A DNA stretch of 64,000 nt from contig NC_057818.1 in the NCBI RefSeq assembly GCF_910594005.1, positions 57,920,001 to 57,984,000 of the forward strand. Direction: 5' to 3'. This stretch comes from Cervus elaphus (lineage: Eukaryota; Chordata; Mammalia; Artiodactyla; Cervidae). Under the pieces are notes generated by a model, which was not told the origin of the DNA, ran no database searches, and worked only from the letters and a program-made list of their open reading frames with translations. The translations under genes and the position numbers were made by a program. Of the stretch, positions 58,103-64,000 are shown piece by piece (position 1 is the stretch's first letter; each line of letters begins with the position of its first letter).

Positions 58103-61100
58103 CCTGTAGAGGGCTCGTCCGGGATCTCGTTCTCTTCTTCCTCTTCAGAATGATCTTGGTTCCCCGTGGGTCGGTGGGGTCCTCCTGGGTGGTCCACTCA
58201 GCGTCTTCAGGGTCAGTGTTGTATGCCTTCTTCGCTTTGGTATGATGGATCCAAGGGGCAATGCCTGCAACTTTAACTGCGGTAGGAGTGGTTAAAACAA
58301 CAGTATAAGGACCTTTCCACCGGGGGGCTAGGGAGTCATGTTTCCAGTCTTTCACCCATACCTGGTCCCCTGGTATAAACTCATGCATTTGCTCCCCCAA
58401 GGGGAACGGTATTCTTTCTTGCACAAACTTAGTTACTTGATTAATTACCTTACCTAGTTGTTCCATCTGCTGTGATATCCCGTCTCCTCCTACCTGAAGT
58501 ATATCAGTTGTTACCTGTCTTATTATGGGAGGAGGCTTCCCATACACAATTTCATAGGGAGAGTAGCCATGGGACTGTGGGGTCATCCTGAGTTTGAGCA
58601 AGGCCATGGGAAGTAAATCCACCCAGGAACAGTCAGTCTCTATAATCCACTTAGAAAATGTCTCCTTTAGTGTCCAGTTAGTTCGTTCTACCATTCCGGA
58701 GCTCTGAGGCCGGTAGGCAGTGTATAACTTCCATTTTACATTCATGGCTTTACTTACTCGTATCAGATCCGATATGAAGGCTGGCCCGTTATCTGATCCT
58801 ATGCTGGTGGGGAATCCAAATCGAGGAACTATCTCCCTAAGCAGGCTCCGAGCCACTTCTGATGCTCTTTCAGTTCGGGTGGGGAAGGCCTCCACCCATC
58901 CCGAGAATGTACATACCAAGACCAACAGGTAATGAAAATGACGATATGGCTTCATCTCAGCGAAGGCCACTTCCAGATGTTCAAAAGGAGGGGTACCTTT
59001 TAATTGGAAGCCTGGGGGTTTTGGTCTACACCCTGGAGCAGCGTTAATCTGAGAGCAGGCGTTACAATTTTGGGATTCCATTCTACATAGAGAGGAGAGG
59101 CGAGGAACCAGAAAATACCTTCGGATCAAGTCCTCCAGTTTGTCATGTCCTAGGTGAGTCATACGATGAGCTTGGCTCACCAGAGAGGGGGCCATCCTTT
59201 CAGGCACTAGTAGCTTACCACCTGGCAGTTCCCACCATCCTTTCTCTGTTTTGGTGGCTCCCTCCGCTTCAGCTAGCTGGTTTTGAGCCTTGGTGTATGT
59301 CGGGGAGTCTAGGGCCAGCTCGGGTAGCTCAGCTAGGACAAATGTCCTCATGGGGATTTCCCCGGATTCTTTCCTGTCCTCGGCTGCTCGCCGGGCGGTC
59401 TCATCAGCCAGCCTATTTCCTCAAGCCTGTGGGGTGTCTTCCTTCTGGTGCCCATGGCAGTGCATGACTGCTACCTCCGTGGGGCTCCAGACAGTGTCTA
59501 ACAGAATCAGGATCTCTTCCTTATTCTTAATGTCCTTTCCATTGGCCGTTAGAAGGCCTCTCTCCCGGTATAGCGCCCCATGTACGTGGAGTGTAGCGAA
59601 AGCATACCGGGGGTCAGGGTAGACGTTCACTCTCTTGCCCTTTGACAGCTGCAGTGCCCGGACTAAGGCCCATGACTCTGCTCGTTGGGCTGACCAGTGT
59701 TGTGGCAAGGGGCCGGCCTCTATAACAGTCCTCTCTGTAACTACAGCATAGCCTGAGAGTCGCTGTCCTAGCTTTACCAGGCTGGTGCCATCAGTATACA
59801 GAGTCCAGTCAGGATTTGAAATTGGCCTGTCTCGGAGGTCTGGACAGCTAGCATAGACCTCCTCTAAGACTTCCTTGCAATCGTGAGTGGGTCCTCCTTC
59901 TCCCACTGGGAGAAGCGTTGCCGGGCTTAAACCCTGGCAAGGTTCAATACGGAGGTTGGGGTTTTCACATTGCAGTCCCTGGTATTGAATAATCCGGGAA
60001 TTTGACAGCCATTTGTGGGGGTCTCCTCGAAGGGGTGTTGACTTCATGTGGGACCTTTACGATCACGTCCTGGCCAAAAGTCAGCTTTGTGGCCTCACGT
60101 ACCAGTAAGGCGACTGCGGCCACTGCCCGCAGACAGCCAGGCCAACCGGTGGCAACATGATCAAGTCGCTTTGAAAGATAAGCTATTGGCCTGTCCCACG
60201 TTCCCAAGGTTTGAGTCAAAACCCCCATGGCTGTTTTATCTTTCTCAGTCACATACAAGGTGAATGGTTTGGTGAGGTCTGGCAATCCCAAGGCGGGGGT
60301 GGAGGTGGTTGCTAGCCTCAGCTCCTCAACGGCTTCCTGCTGTTTTTCAGTCCAGTTTACAGGATTTTCTTCAGGCCCTGTCAGGAGCTCAAATAAGGGC
60401 TGGGCTATTTGAGAGTACCTTGGAATCCAAATCCTGCAGAATCCAGTGGTCCCTAGGAACTCCCTGACTTGCCGCCGAGTCTTAGGCGTGGGGAGCCTCA
60501 GAATTACTTCCTTTCTAGATTGGTCCAGCAACCTTGTGCCTTCCCTTAAGACAAACCCCAAATACTTTACCTCCTCCTTGCAGATTTGTGCCTTTTTCCT
60601 GGACACTCGGTATCCCGCTTCTGCCAGCAATTGGAGGAGCGCTCAGGTCCCTTCCCAGCATTCTTCCCAGGTCTCAGCGGCCAGCAACAGGTCGTCCACA
60701 TATTGCAGGAGCCAACATCCATACCTTTCAGGCTGGAAAGGTTCCAGGTCCGAGGCCAAGGCTTCTCCAAAGATGGCTGGCTCGTTTTTGAATCCTTGCG
60801 GGAGGCGAGTCCAGGTGAGCTGCTGCTTATTGCCTCCGATGGGGTCCTCCCATTCAAAGGCAAAGATGGGTTGTGATGCAGGTGCTAGGCGTATACAGAA
60901 AAAGGCATCTTTGAGGTCCAAACAAGTATAGATCCTTGTCTTAGGTGGGAGGAGACTAAGTAAGGTATAGGGGTTTGGGACGGTCGGGTGCAGAGTTACA
61001 GCGGCCTGATTGACCAATCTAGATCCTGCACAGGCCTATAGTCTTGTCCTCCTTCCTTTTTTACCAGCAAGATTGGTGTGTTCCAGGCTGATTGACATTC

Positions 61101-61706
61101 CACCAGGATGCCTGCCTGTTTTAGCCTGTTGATGTGAGGCAGAATCTCAGTTCGGGCTTCTATGGGTATTGGGTATTGACACTTTCTCACTGGGGTTGCA
61201 CCAGGTTTGAGTTCTATTATTACAGGGGCTTGGTGTCTAGCTAGCCCAGGGGGGTTATCTTCGGCCCAGACCTCAGGGAACAGCTGAGTCAGCCTTCTCT
61301 CCAACTCTGTTGCCTGGTCTTGATTATCTCCAGGAGGCTCATGTAGCCTCCATTCGTCTTGAGGGGGCACAGAGAGGGAGAGTAAGTAGGTTGTTGTGCC
61401 CACCCGAAAAGTGGACCTCTCTTCAGGAGAGAAAGTCACTTGTGCTCCCAGTTTGGAGAGTAAGTCTCTCCCCAGCAGGGGTACTGGGCACTCGTGGATA
61501 TAGAGGAACTCATGAGTCACTTGGTGACCCCCCATCTGACATTTTCTGGGCTGGCAAAATGACTTAACCATTTCTTCTCCCGAAACCCCAGTTACAGCAG
61601 CAGTCCTTTTAGACCGTGGCGCCACTGGTTTAGTTACCACAGACAATTCTGCCCCGGTGTCCACCATAAAGTCAATGTCTTGGTCCCCAATTTTTAAAGT
61701 TACCAT
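58089..61706 (-). pseudogene. pol: pro-pol, broken by two frameshifts and two stops
   Basis: Encodes, in order, protease (MVDTGAELSVV, LLGRDLLSKLGA), reverse transcriptase ([24 protein letters not shown]), connection, RNase H (YTDGTS, AQRAESWAL) and integrase. A frameshift near 61010, TGA at 60643-60645, a second frameshift near 60000 and TGA at 59421-59423 break it; the two shifts compensate. The integrase segment (58089-59420) keeps the zinc-binding H-H-C-C (H62, H66, C96, C99 counted from Met 59351) and D187 and E222 with 35-residue spacing. The first catalytic Asp is Ala (VAFAEMKP), so the enzyme would be inactive. Confidence 0.9.
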
Positions 61707-61745
61707 GGGCTCTCAGGGACCTGATGTCTTTGAGCCCCGGCGTCC

Positions 61746-63446
61746 CTATTCAGTCTCTATGTTAGTGAGTTCTGCAACTGGGAGGGATTTATTTTCCCTT
61801 CTTCCTTCTGGGCACTCATTCTTCCAATGACCAAACCCGCGGCATCGGGCACATTGATTTGGCTGTAATGGAGCCCGTGGCCTCCGTTGGGACCGGTTGG
61901 AGGGCTGTCCTGACCTCGAAGCTAGGGGGGTCTTCTTTGCTCTGGTGGTGGAAAAGTCTCCGGAAGACTTTCCAAGCGCAGCAGCCAACATTGCAAACCT
62001 CTCATCTGTTCTCCTCTGCTCGTCTTTATCCCTCTTCTCGTATTTCTTTTCTATTTCCGTGTCCCTATTCCGGAACACCTTGTCTGCTATCTCAATCAAC
62101 TGAGAGCTAGACATGGATAGAACTCCCTTGGTCTTTTGAAGCTTTCGTTTTATGTCAGGAAATGCTTGCGAGATGAATGACGAATTTATAACAATCTGGG
62201 AGCCCGTAGCTTCTGGATCTATGGGTGTATAGAGTCTGTAGGCCTCACAAAGCCTCTCGTAAAATTCGGAGGGTGACTCGTTTCCCTTCTGAACTATTCC
62301 GGCCGGTTTAGACATGTCCATCGGCCTCCGGGCTCCCCTTCTAAGCCCTTGTATAATCGCTGTCCCGTATCTTTCTAATTGGATTTTTCCCTCCTCTGTA
62401 TTATAGTCCCAGTTAGGTCTGTCAATGGGGAAGGCTTGTTCTATCCACCTCTCTGGGTTAGCAGTGCCCTCAGGGACCATCTCCTGTAACCATTTCCTTG
62501 CCTCAGCGTTGATCCTGTATCTCTCTTCTGTACTGAAGAGGGATGATAGTAATTGCATTATATCGTCCCAGGTTGGTAGATGAGTGCGGAAAATAGTCTC
62601 CATTAGTCTAGTCATACGCTTGGGTTCCAACGAGTAAGAGGGGGTGTGTTTTTGCCAGTTCAGTATATCAGTTGATGAAAAGGGCTGATAGTAATAGGTT
62701 ACAGGAGCTTGGTGATAATTACCATCCTCCCCTATCACTGGGGGTTGCTGAACTTCTCTGAAGGGCATCTGCAAGGGTATTTTTTCCTCTGGCTCTTTTG
62801 CAGAGCGGAGCCTTTGTTTAATTCCAGTGGTTCCTCCCCGTCGTCCGGGAGTACTTACCGGGAGTGGAGGGTAGAGTTTAGGGAAAGTAGGAACAGCATC
62901 CGGGGTGGTAGAGTCCGGTGGGCTCATTGCCCCTCCAGTTGAGGTTGGAGCCTGCTGGGAGGGTGGCTCTACAACCTGTGGAGCTGTCGGGACCCCTGAG
63001 GAGTCCGGGAGGCTTACCGGTCCCTGGCTGCTTCCTCCGGTGGCCACGGTGTTACTAGCTGGCAGAACCATCATCCAATACGGCGGTCGGGGAAGCTCAT
63101 CTCCTTCAGGGTCCTGTAAAATTTCCTTCTCATCCTTGGTTATCTTTTGAGCCATCAAGATTTTTCCTTCCCCGCCATGAGCATAAAAACGGGCCCATTT
63201 GGGGGGGTCTTGGGCTATTCCCAGCCAAGAGTCTATGTACGGGAACTGATCAGGGTGTCCGGGCTTTCCCGTAACTATAGCATAGACTGCCTTTATGAGA
63301 TTTAAGTCCATAGTTCCCTCTGGTGGCCAGCCAACTCCCACTGAAGGCCATTCGACTTCACAAAGGGTACGCAGCCGGCCGGGTGTCATTTTCTTCCCAT
63401 AGTCTCCATCGAATCCTTTCTTAAAATTCTTAATCATATTCTCCAA
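61746..63446 (-). CDS. gag: gag polyprotein, open frame of 566 codons lacking its N-terminus
   Basis: Structural precursor of a gammaretrovirus-like element. Matrix shows CEVEWPSVGVGWPPEGT and HPDQFPYIDSWLG. The Pro-rich linker has LYPPL at 191-195, an ALIX-type late-domain pattern. The capsid has the major homology region around NESPSEFYERLCEAYR, then a charged helix. The nucleocapsid has one zinc knuckle CARCRGFGHWKNEC at 532-545. The frame ends with TAG at 61746-61748. The expected Met-Gly start is at 63464-63466 but is out of frame with the rest, so the open frame begins at a secondary Met. Whether it makes protein is unknown. Confidence 0.85.
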   Translation of the reverse strand: MENMIKNFKKGFDGDYGKKMTPGRLRTLCEVEWPSVGVGWPPEGTMDLNLIKAVYAIVTGKPGHPDQFPYIDSWLGIAQDPPKWARFYAHGGEGKILMAQKITKDEKEILQDPEGDELPRPPYWMMVLPASNTVATGGSSQGPVSLPDSSGVPTAPQVVEPPSQQAPTSTGGAMSPPDSTTPDAVPTFPKLYPPLPVSTPGRRGGTTGIKQRLRSAKEPEEKIPLQMPFREVQQPPVIGEDGNYHQAPVTYYYQPFSSTDILNWQKHTPSYSLEPKRMTRLMETIFRTHLPTWDDIMQLLSSLFSTEERYRINAEARKWLQEMVPEGTANPERWIEQAFPIDRPNWDYNTEEGKIQLERYGTAIIQGLRRGARRPMDMSKPAGIVQKGNESPSEFYERLCEAYRLYTPIDPEATGSQIVINSSFISQAFPDIKRKLQKTKGVLSMSSSQLIEIADKVFRNRDTEIEKKYEKRDKDEQRRTDERFAMLAAALGKSSGDFSTTRAKKTPLASRSGQPSNRSQRRPRAPLQPNQCARCRGFGHWKNECPEGRRENKSLPVAELTNIETE

Positions 63447-63466
63447 TACAGTGGCCTTCCTCCCAT

Positions 63467-64000
63467 TTTCTTACCTCTGGATTCCCACGTCCCAGGGCCT
63501 TCCCGAGAAGCCAATTTACCTGTCTCCACTGGCAGGGGAGATGATGGGTCACACAGCAGATGGGTACCTCCTGGGGGAGGGCAGAATACGAGCATGCAGA
63601 AATCAATATCCTCTTTGTAAAAAAAAGAAAAACCTGGGACTTCCCTGGTGGTTCAGTGGCTAAGACTCTGTGCTTCCAATGCAGGGGGCCCGGGTTCAAA
63701 CCCTGGTCAGGGAACAAGATCCCATGTGCTGTAACTAAGACCTCATGCAGTCAAATAAATAAATAAATATATATTAAAAAAAAAAGAAAAGAAAAAGAAA
63801 AACCTGTGGCGACAGCTCGGCACGTTCCCTAGGACGGCGTGGACACACCTCCTGACTGGCCTTCTTAAACCCTAAGTCCCTCTCTTCATCCCTGGCACGG
63901 CCGTCGGCCTGAGTGCCGAGCAGCTATTGTCACCAACCCAAACCAGTTTCCTATGCGGCTCCCTTCTGGTCCCTCCAGGGGGGTGATCAGGCCCCCTCTT
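63467..64000 (-). other. Proviral leader, unit 3 (partial)
   Basis: Non-coding sequence upstream of gag, matching the leader at 23590-24460 apart from a SINE insertion at 63637-63791. Confidence 0.75.
63637..63791 (+). mobile_element. CHR-type SINE inside the proviral leader
   Basis: gggacttccctggtggttca head, 'ggcccgggttcaaaccctgg' box-B-like part, then (aaat)n and an A-rich tail. Direct repeats aaaaagaaaaacctg at 63622-63636 and 63792-63806 mark the insertion. It is absent from the related leader in unit 1. Confidence 0.9.

Larger units (their letters stand above)
52704..64000 (+). repeat. Tandem segmental duplication, unit 3 (partial)
   Basis: Third unit, collinear with units 1 and 2 from 52704 to about 56119, where an antisense provirus interrupts it. 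The part that would hold a third KRAB-ZNF gene lies beyond the window. Confidence 0.8.
56120..64000 (-). mobile_element. Class I (gammaretrovirus-like) provirus, unit 3, 5' end outside window
   Basis: Antisense provirus: 3' LTR, PPT, env, pol, gag and leader. Same family as 18693-25027, but without the large internal deletions. The 5' LTR and PBS lie beyond 64000, so target duplication and LTR divergence cannot be checked. It interrupts unit 3 sequence that is continuous in unit 1 at about 10118. Confidence 0.9.

Overview
The window is nuclear DNA of a ruminant artiodactyl. The sequence shows many BovB (RTE-type) LINE fragments, Bov-tA-type SINEs and CHR-type tRNA-derived SINEs; BovB together with Bov-tA points to a pecoran such as cattle, sheep, goat or a relative, but the species cannot be fixed from the sequence. 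There are no bacterial features, no CRISPR array and no stand-alone RNA gene that I can support.

Layout. Positions 1-6749 are a repeat-rich flank with one vomeronasal type-1 receptor pseudogene (85-998, minus strand). From 6750 to the end lies a head-to-tail tandem array of a segmental duplication: unit 1 (6750-31524), unit 2 (31525-52703) and the start of unit 3 (52704 onward). Each complete unit carries one KRAB-C2H2 zinc-finger gene on the plus strand. Unit 1 has an apparently intact gene: start exon, KRAB-A, KRAB-B and a 2.5 kb finger exon with 17 well-formed fingers. The exons join in frame to 917 codons, or 948 from an upstream in-frame ATG. Unit 2 has intact KRAB-A and KRAB-B exons and a long finger exon. 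However, its start exon lies in a stretch that is missing and replaced by an unrelated retroviral relic, and its finger exon has an early TGA.

The units differ by later insertions, which give a relative history. Unit 1 alone has an antisense MED4 retrocopy with an open frame and 17-bp target duplications, and an antisense class I (gammaretrovirus-like) provirus with two 547-bp LTRs and a tRNA-Gly-type primer binding site. Unit 2 alone has a tRNA-Pro-type class I relic (34942 to about 40648) and a small L1 insertion. Unit 3 carries a second provirus of the tRNA-Gly family (56120 to beyond 64000, minus strand). It has a nearly full gag frame, a broken pol and an open 471-codon env. All three units share an older solo LTR related to this family.

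How it fits together. KRAB zinc-finger proteins bind DNA through their fingers and recruit TRIM28 co-repressor complexes, commonly to silence retroelements; that is family knowledge. Here an expanding KRAB-ZNF array sits among, and has been broken by, several waves of class I retroviruses. Whether any of these proteins targets any of these elements is not shown. I see no wholly new system. The most interesting items are the ERV-linked decapitation of the unit 2 gene, the exact 336-bp four-finger repeat in unit 2, the shared second stop codon at the gag-pro junction of the ERV family, the open env frame, and the open MED4 retrocopy.
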